Positions 15,905 to 24,594 of a DNA stretch of 64,000 nt are shown here, piece by piece. The position numbers and the translations under genes were made by a program. The notes beneath the pieces were generated by a model. It searched no databases and was not told the DNA's origin. It saw nothing but the letters and a program-made list of their open reading frames with translations. Each line of letters opens with the position of its first letter. Positions within the stretch are counted from its first letter, which is position 1. Source of the DNA: SH-MAG3 sp035461245 (GTDB lineage Bacteria > Gemmatimonadota > Gemmatimonadetes > Longimicrobiales > RSA9); assembly GCA_035461245.1 (NCBI GenBank), contig DATHVP010000082.1, positions 1-64,000 of the forward strand, read 5' to 3'.

Positions 15905-16663
15905 TTGGACGACAGCACTACGCCCGCGGATCTGCTGCAGGCAATCAGGGTCGGCGGGCTCATTCCCTCGCACGTGGCCGTCATCATGGACGGCAACGGT
16001 CGCTGGGCCAGGGCGCGCGGGCTGCCCCGGTTCCGCGGCCATTCGGCCGGACTCAAGTCCGTACGCGACTGCATTGAAGGCGCCATCGAAGCCGGCGTCG
16101 AGCACCTGACGCTGTTCACGTTCTCGCAGGAAAACTGGAGCCGGCCCGCCGCCGAGGTGGAGGCGCTGATGCGGCTGTTGCAGTCGTACGCCCGGCGGGA
16201 ACGCGAGGAGCTGAAGCGGCAGGGCGTGGAGGTCCACGTCTTCGGCGACCTGGACCGCCTGAGCAGTGGCCCGCGCCGGGCGGTGGAGGAGATTCAGCGC
16301 TACACCCGCGGTGGCCTCAACCTGCGGCTGAACCTGATGATCAGCTACGGCGGCCGGGCGGAGATCGCCATGGCGGCGCGACGGCTGGCCGAGCGGGCGG
16401 CCCGCGGCGAGCTGGATCCGGCAGACATCGACGAGTCCGAGTTCGCCGATGAGCTCTACACCGCCCACATCCCCGATCCCGACCTGCTCATCCGCACTTC
16501 TGGCGAGCTGCGCATCAGCAACTTCCTGCTCTGGCAGCTGGCCTACACGGAACTGTTCATGACGCCTGTGCTCTGGCCGGACTTCCGCCGGGAGCACCTC
16601 TTCCAGGCCATCTACGACTACCAGAGGCGAGAGCGTCGCTTCGGTCGCGTGACGGCCGTCTGA
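15905..16663 (+). CDS. uppS: isoprenyl (undecaprenyl) diphosphate synthase
   Basis: 252 residues. Cis-prenyltransferase that makes the C55 carrier lipid for peptidoglycan. The catalytic Asp is in VIMDGNGRWA (D29); FSQENWSRP, the SYGGRAEI block and DLLIRTSGELRISNFLLWQ are intact. Start is a TTG one base after the frr stop, with GGAGG seven bases upstream; the next ATG is inside the catalytic motif, so TTG is required. First of an envelope-lipid run (uppS-cdsA-dxr-rseP). Confidence 0.96.
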   Translation: MDDSTTPADLLQAIRVGGLIPSHVAVIMDGNGRWARARGLPRFRGHSAGLKSVRDCIEGAIEAGVEHLTLFTFSQENWSRPAAEVEALMRLLQSYARREREELKRQGVEVHVFGDLDRLSSGPRRAVEEIQRYTRGGLNLRLNLMISYGGRAEIAMAARRLAERAARGELDPADIDESEFADELYTAHIPDPDLLIRTSGELRISNFLLWQLAYTELFMTPVLWPDFRREHLFQAIYDYQRRERRFGRVTAV

Positions 16664-16668
16664 TCCGC

Positions 16669-17592
16669 ATGGCCAGCGAGCTGACCAGGCGAGTCGCCGT
16701 CGCGGCGGTTGGCATCCCGCTGGCCCTTGTCGTCATCTGGGCCGGCGGCTCGCTGCTGGCCCTGCTGCTGGCCGCCATCGCCGCGGGCGCCGCGGTGGAG
16801 TTGTACCGCCTGGCCGGGCACCGTGGCATCCGCGCCTTTACCGCCGCCGGCGCGCTGCTGGCCGCGACACCCATCCTCATCACGGGCTTCAACCCCGACC
16901 CGTACTTCGCCGGCGCCTGGTCCTGGGGCGCATTCGTCCTGGCTACGCTGCTGGTGGCTGCCGCGGCCATTTTCCTGCGCGGGGTGGACGGCTCGCCACT
17001 GGCCGTCTCGGCGGTGACCATAACCGGCGCACTCTTCACCGGCGGCACGCTGGCGCATGCGGTGCTGCTGCGGGAGCTGACGCTGCCCACGCGCTCCATG
17101 GTGCCGGGGCTGCCCGAGGCCGAGCTGGTGCCGCTCTCGCCCTGGCTGGGGCCGGCGCTGCTGCTGTTCCCGCTGGTCCTGACGTGGACCAGCGATACCG
17201 CCGCCTATTTCGGCGGCCGCAGCATGGGCCGGCGCAAGCTGATCCCCGCCGTCAGCCCCGGCAAGACGGTGGAGGGCGCCATTGCCGGCGTGGTGGGCAC
17301 CGTAATCGTCGGCGCGCTGTACGGCCACTTCGTGTTCCACGGGCTGCTCCACCTGCCGCTGGGTGTCGGCTTCGGGCTGCTGGCCGGGCTGATAATCTCG
17401 CCCGTGGCGCAGGTCGGTGACCTGGCGGAATCGCTGCTGAAACGGGAGGCCGGCGTGAAGGACTCGGGCAACCTGCTGCCCGGACACGGCGGCATGCTGG
17501 ATCGCTTCGACTCGCTCTTCTTCACCATTCCCGCCACGTACTGGCTGCTGGAACTCGCACTGCTGCGCATGAACGGGGGCTGGGGCGGATGA
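16669..17592 (+). CDS. cdsA: phosphatidate cytidylyltransferase
   Basis: 307 residues, multi-pass membrane enzyme that makes CDP-diacylglycerol from phosphatidic acid and CTP. About eight hydrophobic segments; the C-terminal signature is read as SLLKREAGVKDSGNLLPGHG followed by MLDRFDS. Its stop overlaps the dxr start as ATGA. Confidence 0.96.
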   Translation: MASELTRRVAVAAVGIPLALVVIWAGGSLLALLLAAIAAGAAVELYRLAGHRGIRAFTAAGALLAATPILITGFNPDPYFAGAWSWGAFVLATLLVAAAAIFLRGVDGSPLAVSAVTITGALFTGGTLAHAVLLRELTLPTRSMVPGLPEAELVPLSPWLGPALLLFPLVLTWTSDTAAYFGGRSMGRRKLIPAVSPGKTVEGAIAGVVGTVIVGALYGHFVFHGLLHLPLGVGFGLLAGLIISPVAQVGDLAESLLKREAGVKDSGNLLPGHGGMLDRFDSLFFTIPATYWLLELALLRMNGGWGG

Positions 17593-18737
17593 CGGGCGTG
17601 GCGCTGCTGGGCTCCACGGGGTCCATCGGCAGGAGTGCACTGAGTGTGCTGGACCGCCACGCCGACGAGTTCCGCGTCGTGGCGCTGGCGGCCAACCGCA
17701 AGGCAGGCGAACTGTCGGAGCAGGTGGCGCGGTACGCGCCGGCGCTGGCCGTCCTGGTGGATGACGATGCGGCGGCGGCCAACGGCCCGCTGCACCCGTG
17801 CGTCCGGACGGGCCGCCGTGCCCTGCTGGACGCGGCGACCCACCCGGACGCGGACATCGTCATCAACGCCGTGGTCGGCGCGGCGGGCCTGGAAGCGACG
17901 CTGGCGGCACTCCATGCCGGGAAACGTCTGGCGCTGGCCAACAAGGAGTCGCTGGTGGCGGGCGGGCCGCTGGTGCGGCAGGCGCTGACGGACGGTGGCG
18001 GCGAACTGATCCCGGTGGACAGTGAGCACAGCGCCATCCTCCAGTGCATCTGCGGCGTCCCGCAGCAGGCCATTCAGCGCATGATCCTGACGGCGTCCGG
18101 CGGTCCTTTCCGCTCGTTGCCCGCCCGCGAGTTACAGGCTGTGACGCGTGAGCAGGCGCTGCGCCACCCGACCTGGGACATGGGTGCGAAGATCACCATT
18201 GATTCGGCGACGCTGGCGAACAAGGCCCTCGAAGTCGTCGAGGCGCACTTCCTGTTCGACGTCGGGTACGAGGATATCGACGTCGTCGTGCACCCCCAGT
18301 CCATCATCCATTCCATGGTGGAGTTCGCGGATGGATCCGTGCTGGCGCAGATGGGGTTCCCTACAATGGAGCTGCCCATCCTGTACGCGCTCACGCATCC
18401 GCGTCGGCTGCCCGACGCCGGCACGCGACGTTTCGATCCTGTGGCCGCCGGCAGCCTCACGTTCGAGGCGGTGGATGCCGACCGGTTCCGTGCCTTCGGC
18501 CTCGGCATCGCCGCAGGCCGGCAGGGTGGGACGGCACCGGCCGTGTTCAACGCCGCCAATGAGGTGGCGGTGGCGGCGTTCCTGGCGGGCGCCGTGTCGT
18601 TTACCGGCATTGCGGATGTCATCGAAGGCGCGCTGCTTGCCCACGATCCCGCACCGGCCGATTCGCTGGATACCGTTCTTGCCGCGGACAGGCGCGCCCG
18701 TGAGGTCGCCGCCGGGGCTGTGAGGAAGATATGCTGA
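17589..18737 (+). CDS. dxr: 1-deoxy-D-xylulose-5-phosphate reductoisomerase
   Basis: 382 residues. First committed step of the MEP isoprenoid pathway. NADPH motif GSTGSIG at 8-14; LANKESLVAGG, VDSEHSAI and TASGGPFR carry the metal and substrate residues. Overlaps cdsA by four bases and rseP by seven, so production of precursor (Dxr) and of carrier lipid (UppS) is genetically coupled. Confidence 0.98.
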   Translation: MTGVALLGSTGSIGRSALSVLDRHADEFRVVALAANRKAGELSEQVARYAPALAVLVDDDAAAANGPLHPCVRTGRRALLDAATHPDADIVINAVVGAAGLEATLAALHAGKRLALANKESLVAGGPLVRQALTDGGGELIPVDSEHSAILQCICGVPQQAIQRMILTASGGPFRSLPARELQAVTREQALRHPTWDMGAKITIDSATLANKALEVVEAHFLFDVGYEDIDVVVHPQSIIHSMVEFADGSVLAQMGFPTMELPILYALTHPRRLPDAGTRRFDPVAAGSLTFEAVDADRFRAFGLGIAAGRQGGTAPAVFNAANEVAVAAFLAGAVSFTGIADVIEGALLAHDPAPADSLDTVLAADRRAREVAAGAVRKIC

Positions 18738-20128
18738 CGACCATTCTTGCCACCATCGTCGTACTGGGTGTGCTCATCTTCGTGCATGAGCTCGGCCACT
18801 TCATGACCGCCAAGTGGGTGGACATCGAGGTGCCGCGCTTCTCCATCGGCTTCGGGCCGAAAGTCATCGGCTTCACGCGGGGCGAGACGGAGTACGTCAT
18901 CTCCGCCCTGCCGCTGGGCGGCTATGTGAAGATGGCCGGCATGGAGGAGATGGAGCACATCGAGGGCGGGCCCGTCACCGTGAACGATACCGTGGGCGAT
19001 GACGCCACCCAGCAGCGCGGGGAAGCGGCCCATCGACCCCGGGACTTCGAGTCCAAGTCGCTGGCCGCACGGACGCTGGTCATCTCTGCCGGCGTCATCA
19101 TGAACCTGCTCTTTGCCGTCGTTGCGTTCACGTTCATCGCCGGCGTCTGGGGTGTACCCGCCGACGCGGGCACCGTCCTCGGCGGTGTCACCGAGGAGCG
19201 GCTGCCGGAGGGGGCGGAGGCGCTCACCGCCGTCGAGCCCGGGTGGGACGTGGCCCGCGTCAATGACACGGACGTCGAGAGCTGGCGCGACATGACGCTT
19301 GCGCTGACCCGCGCCCGTGCCGGCGAGACGCGCATGGAATTCCGCAATGCGCCGGCACTCACGTTCGCTCTGCCGTCGGGCGACGAGGACCGGGCATCCC
19401 TCATCGCGGCCCTGGAGCCGCGCCTGGCGACGCCCGCCGTGCTGGCGGAGGTCATGGCCAACGGTCCGGCCGCGCAGGCGGGGCTGCGCAATGGCGACCG
19501 GATCCTGGAGGCCGGCGGCACGCCCGTCGAGACCTGGCAGGAGTTCATCGCCGTCATCGAACGCAGCCCCGGCCAGCCGGTACGCCTGGCCGTTGATCGC
19601 AACGGCGAACGCTTCGCGACAACCGTGACGCCACACGACCGGGAGCTGGAGTCGGGCATCCGCGTGGGCCGCATTGACGTCGCCGTGCCGTTCCTGTCGC
19701 CGGACATGCACCTGCCCCGGGAACGACTGGGCGCCGTCGGCGCCGTGGCCCGCGGCTTCAACCAGACCTGGGAGGTCACAGCCCTCACCGTGGACTTCCT
19801 GGGCGGCATGATCACCGGCCGCCACTCCGCACGGAACGTGGGCGGCCCCATCATGATCGGCCAGATGAGCGGCCGCTTCGCCCGGGCCGGCGCTGAGGCG
19901 TTCCTGACGTTCATGGCCATCCTGTCCATCAACCTGGCCATCCTGAACCTGCTGCCCATCCCCGTCCTCGACGGCGGGCACCTGGTCTTCCTGGGTATCG
20001 AGGCCGTGCGGGGCAGGGCGCTCTCCTTCGAGCAGCGCATGAAGATGACGCAGGTGGGCTTCGTCTTCATCATCCTGCTCATGGCCTGGGCCATCGGTAA
20101 CGACCTGCTCCGGGCTATCGGCATCTGA
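18731..20128 (+). CDS. rseP: RseP/site-2 protease family intramembrane metalloprotease
   Basis: 465 residues. Zinc motif HELGH at 19-23 in the first membrane segment and the second metal ligand in PIPVLDGGHL (D414). A PDZ domain lies around 236-300 (NGPAAQAGLRNGDRILEAGG). In E. coli this protease releases sigma-E by cutting the anti-sigma factor and clears signal peptides; no rseA-like partner is near. No bamA gene follows, unlike the proteobacterial order. Confidence 0.95.
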   Translation: MLTTILATIVVLGVLIFVHELGHFMTAKWVDIEVPRFSIGFGPKVIGFTRGETEYVISALPLGGYVKMAGMEEMEHIEGGPVTVNDTVGDDATQQRGEAAHRPRDFESKSLAARTLVISAGVIMNLLFAVVAFTFIAGVWGVPADAGTVLGGVTEERLPEGAEALTAVEPGWDVARVNDTDVESWRDMTLALTRARAGETRMEFRNAPALTFALPSGDEDRASLIAALEPRLATPAVLAEVMANGPAAQAGLRNGDRILEAGGTPVETWQEFIAVIERSPGQPVRLAVDRNGERFATTVTPHDRELESGIRVGRIDVAVPFLSPDMHLPRERLGAVGAVARGFNQTWEVTALTVDFLGGMITGRHSARNVGGPIMIGQMSGRFARAGAEAFLTFMAILSINLAILNLLPIPVLDGGHLVFLGIEAVRGRALSFEQRMKMTQVGFVFIILLMAWAIGNDLLRAIGI

Positions 20129-20143
20129 ACGGTGGACTGCGGG

Positions 20144-20185
20144 CGTAATACGGGCGCCGTAATACGGGCGCCACAATTCGGGCGA
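20144..20185. repeat. 14-bp tandem repeat in a convergent gap
   Basis: Two identical 14-bp units (CGTAATACGGGCGC) at 20144-20157 and 20158-20171, followed by a degenerate third (20172-20185). They sit between the 3' ends of rseP (+) and the metallohydrolase (-). No terminator hairpin with a T-run was found here. Confidence 0.8.
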
Positions 20186-20204
20186 AGTGGCGCGCTACAG
20201 CGGG

Positions 20205-21014
20205 CTACAGCAGGACGAGCTGTTCAGGGCGGGGCGGGGCCACGGTGATGGGTTCCAGGGGCCGGTCCTGGTCGGCGACCCGGAGCGTGCCGTTGTAGCG
20301 ACGACGGGCCAGCGCGCTGCCAATGACGTCAGCGGCCAGCGCGCCGTCATTGCTGTGCTCGCTCAGGTGCGCCAGCACCACGTGGGCAAGGCCGTCATGG
20401 TGCAGCTCCACGGCCAGGCCCGCGGCGGCCCGGTTCGACAGGTGCCCGTGGCTGGACGCGATACGCTGCTTCACTGACCACGGGTACGGGCTGTTCCACA
20501 GCATGGCGTCGTCGTGGTTCGCTTCCAGCACCAGCATGTGGCACCGGGACAGTTCGGCCCGCACCGCCGCCGTGGGCCGACCCAGGTCGGTGGCGATGCC
20601 CAGCTTCGCGTCCGTTGTGGTGGCCCGCACCGTCACGGCCACCGGATCAACGGCGTCATGAGCCGTCAGGAACGGGCGGATCTCCAGCTCGCCGATGCAG
20701 AACCTCTGCGACGACGCATACTCCCGTACCTCCTCGCTGCCGTTCAGCAACGAAGTGCACGCCACCTTCGTGCGCGACGTCAGGTAGAGGGGGATACCGA
20801 AGCGCCGGGCCAGGATGCCCATGCCTCGAGTATGGTCGCCATGGTCGTGCGTGATGATGATCGCCGTCACCGACGCAGGGTCCACGTCCACCTCGAGCAT
20901 ACGGCGCTCCAGGCTGCGACCGCTGAACCCGGCGTCTATGAGCACGCGCACGCCGCCAGCTTCCACCAGCGTCGCATTGCCACCACTGCCACTGCCCAGG
21001 ACTGTTACACGCAT
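20205..21014 (-). CDS. MBL-fold metallohydrolase (WalJ/YycJ-like)
   Basis: 269 residues of the metallo-beta-lactamase fold. The start MRVTVLGSGSGGNATLVEAG and the zinc motif THDHGDH (around 55-61) match the WalJ/YycJ group, 5'-3' exonuclease-like hydrolases linked to the WalKR system in Firmicutes. Downstream metal ligands (TAHDAVDP, LEANHD) are present. Ends the minus-strand set that starts with the receiver gene, 58 bp after the GlmU-like gene. Substrate unknown. Confidence 0.88.
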   Translation of the reverse strand: MRVTVLGSGSGGNATLVEAGGVRVLIDAGFSGRSLERRMLEVDVDPASVTAIIITHDHGDHTRGMGILARRFGIPLYLTSRTKVACTSLLNGSEEVREYASSQRFCIGELEIRPFLTAHDAVDPVAVTVRATTTDAKLGIATDLGRPTAAVRAELSRCHMLVLEANHDDAMLWNSPYPWSVKQRIASSHGHLSNRAAAGLAVELHHDGLAHVVLAHLSEHSNDGALAADVIGSALARRRYNGTLRVADQDRPLEPITVAPPRPEQLVLL

Positions 21015-21072
21015 CTCGAATGGGACTGCTCAGAAGGACCGGCTCAGGCCCGACGGGCCACCACACAACATA

Positions 21073-22332
21073 TCAGCCAGCGCCCCCATCCATAACCCCG
21101 GGACCCGCCCCGGACGCCTGGCCGCGCCCCAGGGCGTGGGCCCGTTCCAGCATGCCACGCATGCCGTCCGCCAGCTCCAGGCTGCGCCGCCGCATCACAG
21201 TGGCCGTCAGCTCCAGGAACTTGTCCGCCCGGAACTCCACCAGCTCCGTGCCCGTGCCCCAGCTGAAGGGCGGTACATACTTGGGTGGCATGGCCGAACC
21301 GAACAGGTTCGACCCGGCGCCCACCACCGTGCCCGTGTTCAGCAGCGAACCGATGCCCGTCTTCACGTAGTCGCCGAGCAGGCAGCCCAGCTTGATGAGC
21401 CCCGTGTCCGCCTCCCCCGCGGGCGTCCACATCCGGACCGGACCGTAATTGTTCTTCAGGTCACTGTTCGTGGTCATGGCCCCCAGGTTGACCCAGCGTC
21501 CCAGGTAGGCATGGCCCAGAAACCCATCGTGCGCCTTGTTCGAGTAGCCGAGCACCACCGTTTCCTCGACCTCGCCGTGCAGCTTGCAGACGGGGCCCAC
21601 GGAGACGGCGGTGTAGGGACCACCGAGCAGGGTGCTGCCGGGGCCGACATATGCCGGCCCGGCCAGGCGGGTGAAGGCGCGGACCGTGACGTTGTCGTCC
21701 AGCCAGATGGGCCCGTCAGCGAAATCGAAGACCACGCCCGGCTCGATGGTAACGCCGCTGCCGAGGCGGAGCTGGCCGTCCCGGTATCCGACGGTGGCGA
21801 AGTCGCGGGGCGGCGAAGGGACGGCCCCGCTGCGGGCGACGCCGTCGAAGTCACGACGGAGCTGGTCGGGGTTCTCGGCCACCAGTTCCCAGACATTGTG
21901 CAGCACGCGTCCCGAGATGGTGGCGACGTCGTCGCCCGCCGTTGGCTCGAGGAACCAGCCGTTGTCGGGCGTGTCGTAGCCCGCGGGCGCGAACCAGCCC
22001 ACGACAGTGTCGTCCGCGGTGATGGCTGCCGGACGGGTCGGTGGCTGGAAACCGGCATTCCAGTCGGGGATGAAGCGGGCGTTCAGGAACAGCCGGTCAC
22101 GATCCGTGGGGATGGCTGTCGGCTCCACCACGGGCGCGGCGCCGGGCTCGGCAAAGCCGGCGAGGTGCGGAGCGGCAATGTGTCCGGCGCAGGCGGAGCC
22201 GAAGCAGCGTTCAGCCCGGGCGCGGCCGGTGAAAGCGCCGAGCATCAGTTCGCCTGCCGGCCGGGTCAGCGCGAACGGCTGCCATGCGCGGGCCGCGGCG
22301 TCATCGAACAGGTACAGCATCAGCTTGGCCAT
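21073..22332 (-). CDS. GlmU-like sugar nucleotidyltransferase/acyltransferase (alternative GlmU family)
   Basis: About 419 residues. The N-terminal half (MLYLFDDAAARAWQPFALTRPAGELM) and the left-handed beta-helix C-terminal half (GLIKLGCLLGDYVKTGIGSLL, TGTVVGAGSNLFG) match the alternative bacterial GlmU group proposed to make UDP-N-acetylglucosamine. The classic GlmU LAAGxGTRM loop is absent. Starts at an ATG whose A is the last base of the manC TGA (TGATG), with GGAGG upstream, so it is translationally coupled to manC. Likely supplies sugar nucleotides for envelope polymers; exact substrate not proven. Confidence 0.83.
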   Translation of the reverse strand: MAKLMLYLFDDAAARAWQPFALTRPAGELMLGAFTGRARAERCFGSACAGHIAAPHLAGFAEPGAAPVVEPTAIPTDRDRLFLNARFIPDWNAGFQPPTRPAAITADDTVVGWFAPAGYDTPDNGWFLEPTAGDDVATISGRVLHNVWELVAENPDQLRRDFDGVARSGAVPSPPRDFATVGYRDGQLRLGSGVTIEPGVVFDFADGPIWLDDNVTVRAFTRLAGPAYVGPGSTLLGGPYTAVSVGPVCKLHGEVEETVVLGYSNKAHDGFLGHAYLGRWVNLGAMTTNSDLKNNYGPVRMWTPAGEADTGLIKLGCLLGDYVKTGIGSLLNTGTVVGAGSNLFGSAMPPKYVPPFSWGTGTELVEFRADKFLELTATVMRRRSLELADGMRGMLERAHALGRGQASGAGPGVMDGGAG

Positions 22333-23402
22333 CACCCACCTCCACTGCGGCCGTCCCGGGGCAGCTCCTCCAGCAGCCGCTTCAGGTCGGGCGTCCTGTC
22401 CCGGGGCGCCACGAAAGTGACGCCATTGGCATGGACGACCACCATGTCGTGCGCGCCGAATACGACGACCCGGCCGTCCTCGGACCAGCCGATGCACCGC
22501 TCGGCGTCAACAAAGCTGACATCGCCCACGGCTACGTTGCCGGCCCCGTCCGCTGCGCGGGTCCGGCCGACGGCGTCCCAGGCGCCCACGTCGTCCCAGT
22601 CGAAGTCAGTCCGCAGCACGGCGACGCGGTCACTGCGCTCCAGCAGCCCCTCGTCAATGGACAGGGTCGGCGTAGCGTTGAAGTAGCCGGCGACATCGCC
22701 GTCATCCAGCAGCTGAAAGTGCTCGGCCACCTCCGGCGTGTGGCGCAGGAGTTCGTCCAGGAGCAGCTGCGCAGGCCAGATGAAGATGCCCGTGTTCCAC
22801 AGGCAACCGTCGGCGATGTACCGCTCTGCTGTCGCCCGATCCGGTTTCTCGACGAAGCGGGCCACGACCCGCGCGCTGCCGTCATCCGCCAGCGGTTCGC
22901 CCGGCGCAATGTAGCCGTAGCCCGTGTCCGGCCGCGTCGGCCGTGCCCCCAGCGTGAACAGGCGGCCATGTTCACGGGACAGGTTCGCGGCACGGGCGAG
23001 CACGCTGCGGAACGCGGCAGCCGGCTCGATGACATGGTCCGAGTGCAGGGACAGCATCATGGCGTCCGGGTCCTGGCGGACGAGTTCATGGGCAGCCCAG
23101 GCCAGGACCGGTGCCGTGCCACGGGCCCGGGGCTCCAGCAGCAGGGCCGACCCGTTCAGCATGGGTGTAGCGGACAGGATGGGCGCGGCCAGCGCCTCAC
23201 CGGTGAGGATCCTGACCCGCTCGGCGGGTACCAGGGGCAGGATCCGCTCCACGGTCTGGCGGATCAGCGGCGCGTCGCCGGCCAGGGGCAATAACTGCTT
23301 GGGCCGACTCGGGGTGGACACGGGCCAGAAACGGGAGCCGATGCCACCGGCCAGGATCACGGCCCAGAGGTGGGCCGTGTCGTCAGTCGGTGAAGATCTC
23401 AT
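22332..23402 (-). CDS. manC: mannose-1-phosphate guanylyltransferase
   Basis: 356 residues. GDP-mannose pyrophosphorylase family: nucleotide loop LAGGIGSRFWP at 17-27, SRPKQLLPL just after it, FVEKPDRATAERYI and the WNTGIFIW block. It lacks the C-terminal isomerase (cupin) domain of the bifunctional enzymes, so it is the transferase only. Overlaps the receiver gene by 20 bases upstream and the GlmU-like gene by one downstream, giving a tightly coupled sugar-nucleotide unit. Confidence 0.92.
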   Translation of the reverse strand: MRSSPTDDTAHLWAVILAGGIGSRFWPVSTPSRPKQLLPLAGDAPLIRQTVERILPLVPAERVRILTGEALAAPILSATPMLNGSALLLEPRARGTAPVLAWAAHELVRQDPDAMMLSLHSDHVIEPAAAFRSVLARAANLSREHGRLFTLGARPTRPDTGYGYIAPGEPLADDGSARVVARFVEKPDRATAERYIADGCLWNTGIFIWPAQLLLDELLRHTPEVAEHFQLLDDGDVAGYFNATPTLSIDEGLLERSDRVAVLRTDFDWDDVGAWDAVGRTRAADGAGNVAVGDVSFVDAERCIGWSEDGRVVVFGAHDMVVVHANGVTFVAPRDRTPDLKRLLEELPRDGRSGGG

Positions 23403-23772
23403 CGATGCGAGCCAGCAGCTTCTTCGGGCTGAACGGCTTGGTGAGGAAATCGCTGGCGCCGAGGGATTCGGCCTTTTCCCGGTCCGTGGACTGGCCCTTG
23501 CCCGTGAGCATGATGACAGGTGTCTCGGACCGGTGCGGGATCTCCCGGAGCCGGGCCAGCACCTCGAACCCGTTCATGTCGGGCATCATGATGTCCAGCA
23601 GGATGAGGTGAACGGGGTCGTCAGTGCGGAGCCGGTCCAGTGCGGCGGCGCCGTCCTGGCACACGTCAACGGCGTAGGGCGAGCCTTCCAGCTTGAGCTG
23701 GATGATCCGGCCAATGTAGGGCTCGTCGTCAACGACAAGAATATTGCGCCGTTCGTCGGCAGTCGGGGCCAT
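23383..23772 (-). CDS. stand-alone response regulator receiver protein
   Basis: 129 residues, a single CheY-like receiver: acidic pair DDE at 15-17, phospho-acceptor D60 in LILLDIMMPDMNG, switch Thr in MLTGKG and Lys in FLTKPF. There is no output domain. It is the first gene of the minus-strand operon and overlaps manC, so it may control polysaccharide synthesis through protein contact or a phosphorelay; this is inference. No kinase is nearby. Confidence 0.93.
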   Translation of the reverse strand: MAPTADERRNILVVDDEPYIGRIIQLKLEGSPYAVDVCQDGAAALDRLRTDDPVHLILLDIMMPDMNGFEVLARLREIPHRSETPVIMLTGKGQSTDREKAESLGASDFLTKPFSPKKLLARIDEIFTD

Positions 23773-23953
23773 GTGCTACTGGGCTGGTGAGCGACATACG
23801 TTTGGCGGCAATGGGTGCCAGATTCGTGCCCCCCGGCACGTCCTGACGGAGGGCGTGGCCGCCACGCCCTGCGGCCGCAGTGGCCGGTCCGGGCGGGTCG
23901 AAGAGTAGCTGCGGCGCCGTCGGCAAGTCAATGCGACGGCGTGCTTTCTCACC

Positions 23954-23983
23954 TTGACACCATGCCTCGGCTACGGGTAACCT
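23954..23983 (+). promoter_or_regulatory. candidate promoter for the lipoprotein-serS unit
   Basis: TTGACA at 23954-23959, 18-bp spacer, weak -10 TAACCT at 23978-23983. Transcription would start about 23990, too close to the ATG at 23998 for a ribosome-binding site. The rest of the 225-bp divergent gap (23773-23997) shows no gene. Confidence 0.45.
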
Positions 23984-24027
23984 TCGCATTCTGACTGATG
24001 ATGATTCCAGCGACGACAGGCAGTTCC

Positions 24028-24594
24028 GTGCATAGACTCCTACGATACATTCCGCTGGCGGCGGTTCTTGTGCTTGCTGCCTGTGACGATCCGTTCGGGC
24101 CACAGCCGTGGAACCCGAACCCGGTGGAGATCACGCTGTACTCGGCGTCGCGGCCGGCGTACATCGGGTTGGTCAGCGCCCTGGACCTGGCCACGGACCC
24201 GGTGGGCACCATCGCCATTGAGGCGCCGGGCGCCACGGGCCAGTGGGACGTGGTGCTCGTGGATGGGCCGGGTGGCCTGTCACTGGCACCGGCGTCCTCG
24301 TTTGAAGGCCTGAGCTCCATGGCGGCCATAGCCACCCTGGAGGGGCAGGCGTTCATTGATGTGGAGGAGGCGCCCCGGGAATCCGCTGCGTACTCCACGG
24401 AGCCGGTGCTGTTGCGTACGGACGTGATCTACATCATCCGGTCACGGCGCGCGCCCTGTGGCTTCACCACCGGCCCGCGTTACGCCAAGGTGCAACCCAT
24501 CGAGATAGACGAGGAGCAGGGCATCTTCCGGTTTGCCATCCTGCGCAACCCGTTCTGTGACGACCGCGCCCTGGTACCGCCGCCGGCGAACTAG
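24028..24594 (+). CDS. small lipoprotein of unknown function
   Basis: 188 residues from the GTG at 24028; ATGs at 23998 and 24001 are in frame but abut the predicted transcription start. A signal peptide (RLLRYIPLAAVLVLAAC) ends in a lipobox with Cys19, followed by Asp-Asp, which in E. coli would favour inner-membrane retention. The mature part is probably beta-rich, with two cysteines (APCGF, NPFCDD) that could form a disulfide. No domain was recognised. The stop TAG directly abuts the serS ATG. Confidence 0.78.
   Translation: MHRLLRYIPLAAVLVLAACDDPFGPQPWNPNPVEITLYSASRPAYIGLVSALDLATDPVGTIAIEAPGATGQWDVVLVDGPGGLSLAPASSFEGLSSMAAIATLEGQAFIDVEEAPRESAAYSTEPVLLRTDVIYIIRSRRAPCGFTTGPRYAKVQPIEIDEEQGIFRFAILRNPFCDDRALVPPPAN

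Noticed and set aside
20129..20204. Attachment site or insertion-sequence end at the 14-bp repeats
   Set aside because: No transposase or integrase, no inverted repeats and no matching copy elsewhere in the window.
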